A stretch of DNA of 64,000 nucleotides from Fimenecus sp963590415 (GCA_963590415.1 CAVAPB010000009.1:19410-83409); one strand, 5' to 3'. Shown: positions 8,807 to 17,242, counted from the first letter of the stretch. A program made the numbers and translations. The notes: a model not told the origin generated them from the sequence alone.

Positions 8807-9924
8807 CAATATTCAACTCCTTCGGGGAACCATCTTTCGGCATAGGCGTAAGGGTTGGAGAGCCCGTGTGCGTCATACCAAATCTGCGGATAACGGGGAT
8901 TGTCATTCTTGACGGTCTTTGAAACATCCACGGTTTCGCTCTCGCCGTCCCTGACAAGCCTTGCGATTACGACAAATCTTGCATTCGTCTCGCCGTTACC
9001 CTTTATATCCATATCTCTCGTACAGGTTGAGAGAGTAAGAATTTTGTCGGTTTTTTTGACATCGACATTTGTAAAATAGAGTGAACGCATTTTGACCTCG
9101 TCCATAAACTCTTCAAAATTGTCGTCTGTCATAAACGGATATATGTAATTGAAGGTATAGCCGTTATCGTCATCATCGTCGGCATTCGTCAAAAATACCG
9201 CGACGACCTTCCATTTATGCTTTTCATAAATCGTATCAAACTGAATTACGGGCGAAGTTTTATAGAATTCAATATCCTTGTACTTTTCAAGGTCGGCAAA
9301 CATTGTTGAGTCAAGGTAATTATGACCGTACAAAATCGTATTCTTACAAAGAGGCTGTGCGTGGTCGCGGTAGTCCATAAATATCGTGCCGCGCTTCTGA
9401 TACTCTCCGTAAAAGCTCTTTCTCAAATAGTATTCGTTATTTTTGCCCTGAACGACCGGATGGTTTATCGAAGTGTTCGGTACAACTATCCAGCCTACAA
9501 GGTCGTTGTTGGCATTATAGGCACTGCGGTATTTTTCAAGTATACCGTCGTCACCGTATTCCTTGGTTTCCTCAACAGAGTCGGTAACAAGCCCCGCAAT
9601 GTCCTCGTTCTGCTTTTTGTTGTACTCAACATCATAAACAGTCTTGAGAATAACCCCCAAGGATATAAGGAACACGATAATCGCAATAACCATTATCACC
9701 TTATCGACGGTTCTCTTTTTCTTTTTCTTGCTCTTTTGAGGTGCTGCCGCTGTCTCTGAATGTTCGGCGGCAATGCCGTCCTCTTGCGGCTTTTCGTCCT
9801 GATAGGGATTGTGAGCCACCCTCATACCGTCCTCGTAGGCATAGCGAGGCTCCCCGTCGTCGGCATTCTGCGATGAGCTTACATCAACATTATTCTGTTT
9901 TTCCCTGTCAAATTCTTCGCTCAT
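8806..9924 (-). CDS. Class B sortase, second of a tandem pair
   Basis: A 372-residue paralogue of the adjacent sortase. It has an acidic/basic cytoplasmic N terminus ending KSKKKKKR, one transmembrane helix (about 73-95), catalytic His in ILYGHNY, Cys in LTLSTC (about 301) and Arg in NARFVVIARL (about 316). It ends with the same NPRYPQIWYD...SNPY tail as its neighbour, so the pair arose by duplication. ATG 9924 overlaps the cinA stop codon by four bases (ATGA), so cinA, this gene and the next sortase are translationally coupled. Confidence 0.92.
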   Translation of the reverse strand: MSEEFDREKQNNVDVSSSQNADDGEPRYAYEDGMRVAHNPYQDEKPQEDGIAAEHSETAAAPQKSKKKKKRTVDKVIMVIAIIVFLISLGVILKTVYDVEYNKKQNEDIAGLVTDSVEETKEYGDDGILEKYRSAYNANNDLVGWIVVPNTSINHPVVQGKNNEYYLRKSFYGEYQKRGTIFMDYRDHAQPLCKNTILYGHNYLDSTMFADLEKYKDIEFYKTSPVIQFDTIYEKHKWKVVAVFLTNADDDDDNGYTFNYIYPFMTDDNFEEFMDEVKMRSLYFTNVDVKKTDKILTLSTCTRDMDIKGNGETNARFVVIARLVRDGESETVDVSKTVKNDNPRYPQIWYDAHGLSNPYAYAERWFPEGVEY

Positions 9925-10397
9925 TTCAAATACTCCAATACTATTTCAAGCGCCGTATCGGCTGATTTATTTCTGTTGTTTTCCCTGACATTGTCGGAAA
10001 AATCGTTTAGATGCTTTTTGACTATCGTTGCTTTGCCGTCCGAAAAAGCAATATAAACAAGCCCCACAGGCTTATCCGTACCGTCCGAAGAAGGACCTGC
10101 AATGCCCGTAACGGCAACCGCAATATCCGCTCGGGTAAGCGACAGCACACCGCTTACCATTTCCCTTGCGCACTCCTCGCTGACCGCTCCGAATTTTTCA
10201 AGAGTTTCCGTTTTAACGCCGAGAATTTCATGCTTGATGCGGTTTGAGTAGCTGACAACTCCGCATTCAAATACGGAGGACGAGCCCGAAACATCGGTTA
10301 TGCGCTTTGCGATAAGTCCGCCCGTGCAGGACTCGGCGCAGGTAAATGTCAAATTCTTTTCCTTGAGCAGTTTTACAACTTTTTCTTCAAGCTTCAT
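9921..10397 (-). CDS. pncC: CinA C-terminal-type nicotinamide-nucleotide amidase
   Basis: A 158-residue stand-alone CinA C-terminal domain. Members deamidate NMN to nicotinate mononucleotide in NAD recycling. Diagnostic sequence is TFTCAESCTGGLIAKRIT (catalytic Ser region), GVVSYSNRIKHEILGV and AVTGIAGPSSDGTDKPVGLVYIA. It lacks the N-terminal COG1058 domain of full CinA. The start overlaps the thiI stop codon (ATGA), indicating coupling within the operon. Confidence 0.93.
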   Translation of the reverse strand: MKLEEKVVKLLKEKNLTFTCAESCTGGLIAKRITDVSGSSSVFECGVVSYSNRIKHEILGVKTETLEKFGAVSEECAREMVSGVLSLTRADIAVAVTGIAGPSSDGTDKPVGLVYIAFSDGKATIVKKHLNDFSDNVRENNRNKSADTALEIVLEYLK

Positions 10398-11572
10398 CTT
10401 ATATCCGAAATAACCTCAAATCTTGCGGTATCAACCGCTTCCTTAACAAGTGCGTCTGTATCAAATACCTTTTCCGCCTCTTCAAGCATCTGAACCGTGG
10501 GTCTTGTCCTCGGGTGTTTGGGCGTAAATACCGTACAGCAGTCCTCAAACGGTTTTATTGAGATATCAAAGGTGTCTATTTTTCTTGAAATTGCAATGAT
10601 TTCTTCCTTATCCATTGCGATTACGGGACGGAAAACGGGCATATCCGAAACCGCGTCAGTGCAGGCAAGAGCCGACATGGTCTGGCTTGCCACCTGACCT
10701 ATGCTCTCGCCCGTTACAAGCGCCTGACAGTCGTTTTTCTTTGCTATCTCATTTGAAATACGCATCATAAACCGCCTCATAACGAGTGTAAAGAGCTCCT
10801 CGGGACAATTATCTCTTATCTGCTCCTGTATTTTTGTAAATCCAACGGTGTAAAGACCTATGTCTCCGCTGTATCTCGAAACACGGCGTAAAAGGTCGTG
10901 AACCTTCATTTCCGCTTGCGGAGATGTGTACGGGGGCGAGGCAAAATGCACTGCGTCAAGCACTACGCCTCTTTTTGAAACCATCCATGCCGCAACCGGG
11001 CTGTCTATTCCGCCCGAAATGAGCACCGCGGCTTTTCCGCCCGTTCCGACAGGCATACCGCCTGCGCCCTTTATCTGATTGCCTCTGATAAACGCATAGT
11101 TGTCCCTTACCTCAACCGTAACCGTAAGCTCGGGATTGTGAACATCAACCGTAAGATGCGGAAACTTTTCAAGTATAGCGCCGCCGACCTCCCTGCTTAT
11201 TTCCGGAGATGTAAGCGGAAAACTCTTGTCGCTTCGTTTTGCCTCAACCTTAAAGGTATCGACATTTTCAAGCTGCTCGGCAAGATATTCGGGAGCAACC
11301 GCAATAATTTCATCGATATCCTTTTCTACCGCCGCCGCTCTCTGGAAGCCCGCTATACCGAAAATCCTCGATATTCTGTTTATAGCCTCTTCCATATCGA
11401 AATCGTCGCAAAGCGGCTCGATATTCATAGTCGATTGCAGGCAGGTAACCTTAAATTTACCCAAGCCGTGCAAACGCCTTTTTATGTTTTTCGCAAGCAC
11501 CGACTCAAAGGACGACCTGTTAAGTCCTTTAAGCGCAAGCTCGCCGTTTTTGATAAGTATAATCTCTTTCAT
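10394..11572 (-). CDS. thiI: tRNA 4-thiouridine synthase ThiI
   Basis: Adenylates U8 of tRNA and inserts sulfur to make s4U8; also linked to thiamine thiazole sulfur transfer in some bacteria. The 392 residues carry the ferredoxin-like and THUMP domains (1-165) and a PP-loop ATPase domain with SGGIDSPVAAW near residue 186. There is no C-terminal rhodanese domain. In Bacillus-type systems such short ThiI proteins take persulfide directly from a partner cysteine desulfurase (NifZ), and just such an enzyme is encoded 11 bases upstream. A GGAAGAG ribosome site precedes ATG 11572. Confidence 0.96.
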   Translation of the reverse strand: MKEIILIKNGELALKGLNRSSFESVLAKNIKRRLHGLGKFKVTCLQSTMNIEPLCDDFDMEEAINRISRIFGIAGFQRAAAVEKDIDEIIAVAPEYLAEQLENVDTFKVEAKRSDKSFPLTSPEISREVGGAILEKFPHLTVDVHNPELTVTVEVRDNYAFIRGNQIKGAGGMPVGTGGKAAVLISGGIDSPVAAWMVSKRGVVLDAVHFASPPYTSPQAEMKVHDLLRRVSRYSGDIGLYTVGFTKIQEQIRDNCPEELFTLVMRRFMMRISNEIAKKNDCQALVTGESIGQVASQTMSALACTDAVSDMPVFRPVIAMDKEEIIAISRKIDTFDISIKPFEDCCTVFTPKHPRTRPTVQMLEEAEKVFDTDALVKEAVDTARFEVISDIR

Positions 11573-11583
11573 TTTCTCTTCCT

Positions 11584-12714
11584 TTATTTTTTTGAGAGCT
11601 CTTCAAGGCAGGATTTTATTGTCGAGAGAGCATAATCGATTTCTTCCTTTGTTGTCTTGTAGGACATACTGAGCCTTATCGCGCTGTCAATGCGTTCAGG
11701 GGGCAGTCCCATAGACACAAGCACATCGCTCCTGTGTCCCTTTGAGCAAGCCGAGCCCGCCGAAACATACACGCCCTTTGACGAAAGGTAATTCACCGAC
11801 ACCTGCGACGGTATTCCGCGAAGCGAGATGTTGATTATATAAGGCAACGCATTCTCGGGAGAATTGAGCGTAACGCCGCCGATTTTTTCAAGACCGTTTT
11901 TGAAATAAGCGTTGAGCTCGGAAACAGTTTTCAGCCTGCTATCAATATCCGCAAGCTCGCCGACCGCAGCCGCAAAAGCCGCAATATTGGGCATTGCCTG
12001 CGTGCCCGAGCAGATGTTGTTTTCCTGCCCGCCGCCGAGGACATACGGCTTTATCCGCACTCCGTTTGCTATGTACAGCGCTCCGCTTCCCTTTAAGGCG
12101 TGAACCTTGTGAGCACTCATACTCATAAGGTCAATGCCGCACCTTTCGGGCTTGACTGGCAATTTCATATATCCCTGAACGCAGTCAACATGCAAAAGCG
12201 CCGAAGACTTTTTCCTTTTGATTATCCTCTTTATCTTATCGAAGGGCAGCACTGCTCCTATCTCGTTGTTAACCGCCATAAGACTTACAAGCACGGTCTT
12301 TTCGTCAACGGCGTTTTGAAATGCTTCTTCCGAGATGTTGCCGCTCTCATCGGGCATAATACGCACGACCTCAAAGCCGCTCTGTTCAAGCTTATCCATA
12401 CACCTCGCAACGCTCGGGTGTTCAAACGCCGTGGTAACAATTTTGTTGCCCTTGCGCTTCATAAGCTCCGCCGCACCGAATATCGCCGTGTTGTTTGCCA
12501 CGGTTCCGCTCGGAGTGAAAAATATCCTTGACGGGTCAACGCCTATGCTCTTTGCGATAACGCCTCTCGACTGTTCGAGAAGCTGCAATGCGTCATAGCC
12601 TTTTTTGTGGAGGGACGACGGATTTCCGAAATCGTTTTCCATTGTTCTCAAAGCCGCTTCGCAAGCCTTTTTACATGGCTTTGTCGTTGCGCTGTTATCA
12701 AGATAAGCTTCCAA
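11584..12714 (-). CDS. Cysteine desulfurase, ThiI partner (NifS/NifZ-like)
   Basis: A PLP enzyme that removes sulfur from cysteine as an enzyme-bound persulfide. The 376 residues include YLDNSATT at the N terminus, NEIGAVLPF, the PLP-lysine motif SMSAHKVHALKGSGALY (about residue 195) and the catalytic loop SAGSACSKGHRSDVL (about 317). The start is TTG 12714, not the in-frame ATG at 12738: GGAGGAG lies nine bases before the TTG and would be inside the coding sequence of the longer form, and homologues begin MxxYLDNSATT. It forms an operon with thiI, so it is best viewed as the dedicated sulfur donor for s4U8. Confidence 0.93.
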   Translation of the reverse strand: MEAYLDNSATTKPCKKACEAALRTMENDFGNPSSLHKKGYDALQLLEQSRGVIAKSIGVDPSRIFFTPSGTVANNTAIFGAAELMKRKGNKIVTTAFEHPSVARCMDKLEQSGFEVVRIMPDESGNISEEAFQNAVDEKTVLVSLMAVNNEIGAVLPFDKIKRIIKRKKSSALLHVDCVQGYMKLPVKPERCGIDLMSMSAHKVHALKGSGALYIANGVRIKPYVLGGGQENNICSGTQAMPNIAAFAAAVGELADIDSRLKTVSELNAYFKNGLEKIGGVTLNSPENALPYIINISLRGIPSQVSVNYLSSKGVYVSAGSACSKGHRSDVLVSMGLPPERIDSAIRLSMSYKTTKEEIDYALSTIKSCLEELSKK

Positions 12715-12752
12715 AAACCATTCTCCTCCAAAATACACTATACTGAGTTTAT

Positions 12753-12781
12753 ATTATACACCATCCGTCTATGTTTGGCAA
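12753..12781 (-). promoter_or_regulatory. Sigma-A promoter of the cysteine desulfurase-thiI operon
   Basis: On the minus strand TTGCCA (12781-12776) and TATAAT (12758-12753) are 17 bases apart, with an extended TG directly before the -10. It lies 39 bases upstream of the TTG start. Confidence 0.8.
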
Positions 12782-12849
12782 ACAAATAAATAAAATGTTT
12801 TATGTATATTTATAAAAAATTTACAAAATATATTCGGGAGGTGAAGAAT

Positions 12850-14193
12850 TTGGAAAAGCAGGTATCTCGAAGAGGAAAAATAAGGGTGAGGCTGTATGTT
12901 TCGGTGCTAATTTTAGCGTTGTTTTCAGGTCTTGTAATCAACGCTCAAAAAGCGTCGGAGCTCTCACGCAGGTTAAACGCCGACTCCGAGCGTTCGCTCG
13001 CTGCGCTTGAAGCTTGTATGTCCTCTATCAACACCAATCTCACTAAAGGTCTTTATGCAAACACAACGCCCATGTTGAGCTCAATGGCAATTTCGCTGAC
13101 CAGAGACGCATCAAGTGCAAAAAATTCGCTTTCGGCTCTGCCTCTTTCTGACACTCAGCTTGACAATATGCTGAAATTTTTGTCGCAGGTCGGTTCGTTT
13201 GTTTCCACCCTTGACCGTAAGCTGTCTCTCGGCGAGAGCATCACAAGCGAGGAACGGGAGAAATTAAAACAGCTTATCGATGTTTCGCAAAAGCTTTTGT
13301 CCGAGCTCGACGGAATAACGCAGGGAGTCGAGGACGGAAGCATAAGCTTTGAGCTTGCAGGCGACACACTTGAAAGAAAGGCGGACTCGGCAACGCTTAT
13401 TGACTCCGCTTTCGGCGATGCGGAGCAAGCCCTCACGGACTATCCGACGCTTATATACGACGGTCCGTTTTCCGACCACATTTTGAACCAGAGCCCGAAA
13501 ACGCTTGAGGGAAAAGCCGATATATCCAAGGACGAAGCACAGACGATTGCCGCCGATTTTACCGGAACAGACAAAGAAAGCCTGCGTTTTGACGGCGAGG
13601 TAAGCGGTACGGTAGAGGCGTACAACTTCTCCGTTGACTCAATAAACATCAGCGTTTGCAAAAAAGGCGGAGCGGTGCTTTATCTGCTCGGTTCGTCAAA
13701 TGCGGGAGAGAGCACTCTTACCTGCGAGCAGGCTATTGAGAGCGCACGCAGCTTCCTGACATCAAAGGGCTACGACGATATGAAAGAGAGCTATTACTCC
13801 ACGCAGGACGGTATTTGCACAATAAATTTCGCCTATGAAAAGGACGGAGTCGTCTATTATCCCGACCTGATAAAATTAAGCGTCAGTCTTGAAACGGGAA
13901 ATGTAATATCCTTTGACGCAAGGGGATATATTATGAACCACACCGAGCGCAGCCTGCCGCAGAATATGATTTCGGCGGACGACGCAAAGACGGCGGTATC
14001 GGATTATCTCACGGTTATGTCCACACGCCTTGCGGTTATCCCGACCGACTACAAAACCGAAAAGACGGCTTATGAGTTCCACTGCAAAACGCCCGACGAG
14101 CAGGAAGTGCTTGTGTATATAGATGTTCTGACCGCAAAAGAGGACGATATACTTCTTTTGCTCTACTCAGACGGCGGAATTTTAACCAAATAG
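12850..14193 (+). CDS. ypeB: Germination protein YpeB
   Basis: YpeB is an inner-spore-membrane protein needed to localise and stabilise the cortex-lytic enzyme SleB. This 447-residue protein has an N-terminal transmembrane helix (about residues 13-31), a long helical N-terminal domain (about 35-200) and three PepSY-like repeats, e.g. DISKDEAQTIAADF, TCEQAIESARSFL and ISADDAKTAVSDYL. The start is TTG 12850: GGGAGGTG lies six bases before it, while the upstream ATG 12802 would place that site inside the gene. Usually sleB is the preceding gene; here it is absent and a cysteine desulfurase operon lies divergently upstream. Confidence 0.9.
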   Translation: MEKQVSRRGKIRVRLYVSVLILALFSGLVINAQKASELSRRLNADSERSLAALEACMSSINTNLTKGLYANTTPMLSSMAISLTRDASSAKNSLSALPLSDTQLDNMLKFLSQVGSFVSTLDRKLSLGESITSEEREKLKQLIDVSQKLLSELDGITQGVEDGSISFELAGDTLERKADSATLIDSAFGDAEQALTDYPTLIYDGPFSDHILNQSPKTLEGKADISKDEAQTIAADFTGTDKESLRFDGEVSGTVEAYNFSVDSINISVCKKGGAVLYLLGSSNAGESTLTCEQAIESARSFLTSKGYDDMKESYYSTQDGICTINFAYEKDGVVYYPDLIKLSVSLETGNVISFDARGYIMNHTERSLPQNMISADDAKTAVSDYLTVMSTRLAVIPTDYKTEKTAYEFHCKTPDEQEVLVYIDVLTAKEDDILLLLYSDGGILTK

Positions 14194-14262
14194 GCATTGA
14201 AATAAATATATAAAAACAAAAAGGACACAATAAATGTGTCCGAATAAAAGGAGAAAAAAACT

Positions 14263-14574
14263 ATGAAAAAAGCAATAACAGTATTGTTCATAATACTTTT
14301 ACTCTGTGCGCTTGCCCTTGTCGGCTGCGGAAAGAACAAAAACGACACTCTCGGCAGCACCTCGTCAAAAGCCGAAACAGGCAACCGTATGGAAAATGCG
14401 GTTTCCGAGGGCGGAAGTGTAGTCGGCGACGCCGCAACGGGCATAGGCGATACCGTCGGTGACGTTGTGACGGGCGCAGGCGACCTCGCCGGAGACATTG
14501 TAACAGGTGCAGGCGACATTGCAAACGATATTGTTACAGGCGCAGGAGATATGGTATCAAACGCAACAAGCTGA
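14263..14574 (+). CDS. Small lipoprotein with GAGD repeats
   Basis: A 103-residue protein. A signal peptide ends in the lipobox LVGC (Cys22), so it should be a membrane lipoprotein. After a Ser/Thr/Asn-rich spacer come four imperfect 11-residue repeats (GDTVGDVVTGA, GDLAGDIVTGA, GDIANDIVTGA, GDMVSNATS) predicted to form an amphipathic repeat helix or beta structure. AAGGAG lies nine bases before ATG. It is 69 bases downstream of ypeB and shares its terminator, so a spore-related role is possible, but I recognise no family. Confidence 0.8.
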   Translation: MKKAITVLFIILLLCALALVGCGKNKNDTLGSTSSKAETGNRMENAVSEGGSVVGDAATGIGDTVGDVVTGAGDLAGDIVTGAGDIANDIVTGAGDMVSNATS

Positions 14575-14583
14575 CACCGGCAC

Positions 14584-14627
14584 AAAAACGGAGAGGTAAG
14601 GCTGAGAGCCAATACCTCTCCGTTTTT
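14584..14627. terminator. Bidirectional intrinsic terminator
   Basis: A 15-bp perfect stem (AAAAACGGAGAGGTA with TACCTCTCCGTTTTT) with a 14-base loop. The T-run on each strand serves the ypeB-lipoprotein unit and the convergent minus-strand genes. Confidence 0.92.
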
Positions 14628-14653
14628 CATTGCTTTCAAATATCGGTATAAAT

Positions 14654-15010
14654 TTATCGGGCGTCCATTGCGGAAACAGCCTCGTCGAGCTTATCGAAAG
14701 AAACATACTGCTCCTCCGCAGAGTTCTGCGAAAATGACGGCACAGCGCAGTATGTACGCCACTTGCCCTCTTCTTTTACAAAGGTTCTGCCGAAAATATC
14801 CTCATAGTAAACCAACGGTTCGCCCGTGATGGAATCCGCCATATAGCCGTAGGTTGACAGCACAAACTTTGCGGGACTGTCCCAAAGGAAAAATACAAGC
14901 AAAAATACCGCTATCGCCGCCGCAATTATTCCTATTGCAGCCTTTACACCTTTTTCATAAAAACACCCCTTATAATTTTCATTGAGCCTGTATAGATGTT
15001 TGACTTTCAT
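14654..15010 (-). CDS. Small membrane protein, frame of start doubtful (paralogue of the next gene)
   Basis: A single-helix membrane protein of unknown function (118 residues as the open frame). Its body, with IDSPAKF-like WDSPAKF, YGYMADSITGEPLVYYEDIFG, RTFVKEEGKWRTYCAVP and a C-terminal SFDKLDEAVSA, aligns throughout with the adjacent upstream gene. The only in-frame start (ATG 15010) has no good ribosome site. A well-placed AAGGGGTG before an ATG at 14958 leads into an out-of-frame MKKV-stop. One extra A in the five-A run 14951-14955 would give MKKGVKAAIG and match the paralogue. So either a recent single-base deletion, an assembly error or slippage is likely. Confidence 0.6.
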   Translation of the reverse strand: MKVKHLYRLNENYKGCFYEKGVKAAIGIIAAAIAVFLLVFFLWDSPAKFVLSTYGYMADSITGEPLVYYEDIFGRTFVKEEGKWRTYCAVPSFSQNSAEEQYVSFDKLDEAVSAMDAR

Positions 15011-15344
15011 GCTCTTGGCTGTTTAGTTTGGGTGCGTTTTGCTCGTCTCTAACCGAAATAGCTTCTTCAAGTTCTTCGGGATCAATATATTGCCAGTAAA
15101 TAGGGCAATCCCGTATTTCCATAGGCGGAGCGGCATAAACCCTCCATCTGCCATTTTCTTTATAGAAAGTATTTCCGAAAAGGTCCTCAAAATAAACAAC
15201 CGGTTCAAGCGTATTTGCATCTATTAAATATCCATGATTTTGTTTGCTGAATTTCGGGGGACTTTCGTAGGCAACAAACACAAATATGAATATAACTATT
15301 GCTATAGCAAGAATTTTCAAAACAATTTTCAATGCTTTTTTCAT
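14979..15344 (-). CDS. Small single-helix membrane protein, unknown function
   Basis: A 121-residue protein beginning MKKALKIVLKI, with one N-terminal transmembrane helix (about residues 8-27) and an extracytoplasmic domain containing YESPPKF, HGYLIDANTLEPVVYFEDLFG and NTFYKENGRWRVYAAPP, ending in a Gln/Ser/Glu-rich tail. GGAGGG precedes ATG 15344. It is a tandem paralogue of the gene that follows, and its 3' end overlaps that frame. I recognise no named family; membrane anchoring with a small outward domain is all the sequence shows. Confidence 0.72.
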   Translation of the reverse strand: MKKALKIVLKILAIAIVIFIFVFVAYESPPKFSKQNHGYLIDANTLEPVVYFEDLFGNTFYKENGRWRVYAAPPMEIRDCPIYWQYIDPEELEEAISVRDEQNAPKLNSQEHESQTSIQAQ

Positions 15345-15362
15345 TTTATCCCTCCAAAAGAA

Positions 15363-16010
15363 TTATGCATCAGCCAATTTAACGGATAATGTACAAGAAT
15401 CTACAGTTCCGTAATAAGACCACATTTTTATTTTTATGTATTGCGGGTTTCCAAGTCTTGCTCTCGAAAATCGAGTATACAGACTCAAGCTATAATTCAC
15501 AAATGGGCTGTCATACTGATACCAAGTTGCGCCTTGGTCAACAGTAAACATTACATAATGTGAAAATCCCCTTTTTGCTCCGGACGGATTCAAATCCGAG
15601 CACTTCAAATAATAGTAATTATATCCTTCAAGAGCAATAATCGGTGTTGTTGCTATTGTCGCCGAAAAATCTAATTTACCGCTATAAACAACTTTTGACG
15701 ATTTGCTAGACATGGTTTCATTAAAGCGGCTAAAAGAATTTGTTGCTTTGGCTTTTGCAATATCACTTTTAAGTTCTTTTAATTCGTAATAATCAGTAAC
15801 CAGCTTGAAAGAATCAATGACAATAATATATTCTTTTTCCCCGTCTTTCAGAATATAGTCTCCATTTTCATCATTAAAGTATTCTACTATTTCTTCGTCA
15901 ACACAGGTAAATCGCCGTTCTTCATTCAAATCATATGCATAGCCGCAAATAGGTAAAATCGAAACAATAAGCAATATCGTTAGTAAAACAACCGAAATGA
16001 ATTTTTTCAT
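15363..16010 (-). CDS. Secreted hypothetical protein
   Basis: A 215-residue protein with a clear Sec signal peptide (MKKFISVVLLTILLIVSIL, ending near ICGYAYD). The mature part has an acidic alpha/beta N-terminal region and a Tyr/Ser-rich C-terminal half with GYNYYYLKCSD, FTVDQGATWYQYDS and ARLGNPQYIKIKMWSYYG, probably a beta-sandwich. AAGGAG precedes ATG 16010. The gene is more AT-rich than its surroundings and sits 18 bases upstream of the two paralogous membrane-protein genes, so the three may be one transcript. No family recognised. Confidence 0.72.
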   Translation of the reverse strand: MKKFISVVLLTILLIVSILPICGYAYDLNEERRFTCVDEEIVEYFNDENGDYILKDGEKEYIIVIDSFKLVTDYYELKELKSDIAKAKATNSFSRFNETMSSKSSKVVYSGKLDFSATIATTPIIALEGYNYYYLKCSDLNPSGAKRGFSHYVMFTVDQGATWYQYDSPFVNYSLSLYTRFSRARLGNPQYIKIKMWSYYGTVDSCTLSVKLADA

Positions 16011-16335
16011 AATTTTCTCCTTAATCTTTTAGTTTTCCATATATTTTATCACAAAATATTTAACCCACCGGACTCACTCCTTTATTAAAATATTATAGTT
16101 ACGCCGGTCTATATGTAAGTTTATTATTTGTGCAGGGAAAACCGCCGACTTCCCCGTATTATCAACAGTTTTCAACAATTGCTTATACAATCCAACTTAT
16201 ATTTTTGTATAATTTATATTCTTTGACTATAACTTATCATATGCATCAAATTTTGTCAACAAAAATAATAAACAATGTTTTTAATATTTTATTGTTTAAT
16301 TACAACAAATATCGATTTTTTCAAACACGCCTTTT
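16011..16335. other. AT-rich intergenic stretch
   Basis: About 325 bases between the secreted protein and the thiT terminator. It is markedly AT-rich with no convincing gene, RNA or promoter of good quality. It must contain the promoter of the minus-strand gene ending its run at 15363, but I cannot single out a -35/-10 pair. Confidence 0.4.
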
Positions 16336-16374
16336 CGGCAAAAAGAATACGCCCCGACTTTGGTCGGAGCGTAA
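16336..16374 (-). terminator. Intrinsic terminator of thiT
   Basis: Minus-strand hairpin with stem TACGCTCCGAC/GTCGGGGCGTA (G-U and one mismatch) around a short loop, followed by TTCTTTTTG, 23 bases after the thiT stop codon. Confidence 0.8.
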
Positions 16375-16396
16375 ACATAAAATTTTATCGGGTTTG

Positions 16397-17053
16397 TTAT
16401 TTGACCTTTTTCTTGCCTGTAATCTGCGGAACAGCACCGAGAATTGCGGCAACAACGGTCGTGATGACAATTTCGGGTACCATATAAAGTCCGTTGTAGA
16501 AAATCGAATAGATAATCGAAAGCGAGGTTCCCGAGAAGGTGTTGAGTATCTTTTCTCCTATTGAATAGAAGCCCTCCTGTGAGAAGAACCATTCAGCCCA
16601 CGCACCGTAGAAGATCGCGCCCGATACGATATGTACAAGATAACGGAGAAGCAACGCAACGAATGCGCCGAGAGCAAGCTCGCCTGCGGGCTTTTTGAAT
16701 TTGCCCTTGAAGATACCGCCGAAGCCGAGTACCGTGTATGCGAGAACATAGTCAAGAAGGCATACGCAGATTGCCTGCCATACAGCCATCTGACCGTCGC
16801 CGGGCAGGAACATTGCCGAAACAACCTTAACGCCGAGGAGTATCTGAACGATAGAATAGGTAAAACCGCTGAGAAGTCCCCACCTTGTGCCGTATTTGTA
16901 AGCAATAAGCACTATCGGGAACATACTTGCGAGAGTTACTGTTCCGCCGAAAGGCAATTCAAGTCCGAGAGCCTTTGAAATGAGCTCAATTACAGCCGCG
17001 ATTGCAATAAGCAATGCGCTTTCAACCAATCTTACAGTTGATTCTTTTTTCAT
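16397..17053 (-). CDS. thiT: Thiamine ECF transporter S component ThiT
   Basis: Substrate-binding membrane subunit of an energy-coupling-factor transporter for thiamine. The 218-residue protein has six predicted membrane segments, the FGGTVTLASMFPIVLIAYKYGTRWGL motif block near residues 35-60 and the conserved YLVHIVSGAIFYGAWA region near 125-140, as in ThiT. The TPP riboswitch directly upstream independently supports the substrate. Energising subunits (EcfA, EcfA', EcfT) are not in this window and are presumably shared, group II style. AAAGGAC precedes ATG 17053. Confidence 0.95.
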   Translation of the reverse strand: MKKESTVRLVESALLIAIAAVIELISKALGLELPFGGTVTLASMFPIVLIAYKYGTRWGLLSGFTYSIVQILLGVKVVSAMFLPGDGQMAVWQAICVCLLDYVLAYTVLGFGGIFKGKFKKPAGELALGAFVALLLRYLVHIVSGAIFYGAWAEWFFSQEGFYSIGEKILNTFSGTSLSIIYSIFYNGLYMVPEIVITTVVAAILGAVPQITGKKKVK

Positions 17054-17068
17054 AAAAAACCGTCCTTT

Positions 17069-17110
17069 GACAAAAAATTAAGCCTTACGATACTTCAAAT
17101 ACCGTAAGGC
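17069..17110 (-). terminator. Attenuator terminator of the TPP riboswitch
   Basis: Stem GCCTTACGGTA/TATCGTAAGGC with a short loop, then TTAATTTTTTG on the minus strand, between the TPP aptamer and the thiT ribosome site. It fits a ligand-triggered transcription stop. Confidence 0.88.
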
Positions 17111-17123
17111 AGAATTGCTTGTT

Positions 17124-17214
17124 CAGGCTTCCTACGGCGGCATTATCCGCATCAGGTTTGAGGGTTCAACGGAGGTCACCGTTATCTCAGCCGACTGCTG
17201 TCAGCACCCCTGTA
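17124..17214 (-). ncRNA. TPP riboswitch (THI element)
   Basis: On the minus strand the conserved blocks appear in order: CAGGGGTGCT, GGCTGAGATAACGGTGACC, CGTTGAACCCTCAAACCTGAT, GCGGATAATGCCGCCGTAGG and AAGCCTG. These are the pyrophosphate- and pyrimidine-sensing cores of the THI box. It controls thiT through the terminator immediately downstream, turning transport off when TPP is plentiful. Confidence 0.97.
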
Positions 17215-17242
17215 TATTGATTTTTCGCTTGGCTTAGACAAG

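Noticed and set aside
12738..12738. ATG 12738 as cysteine desulfurase start
   Set aside because: It would place the GGAGGAG ribosome site inside the coding sequence; TTG 12714 fits spacing and family N termini.
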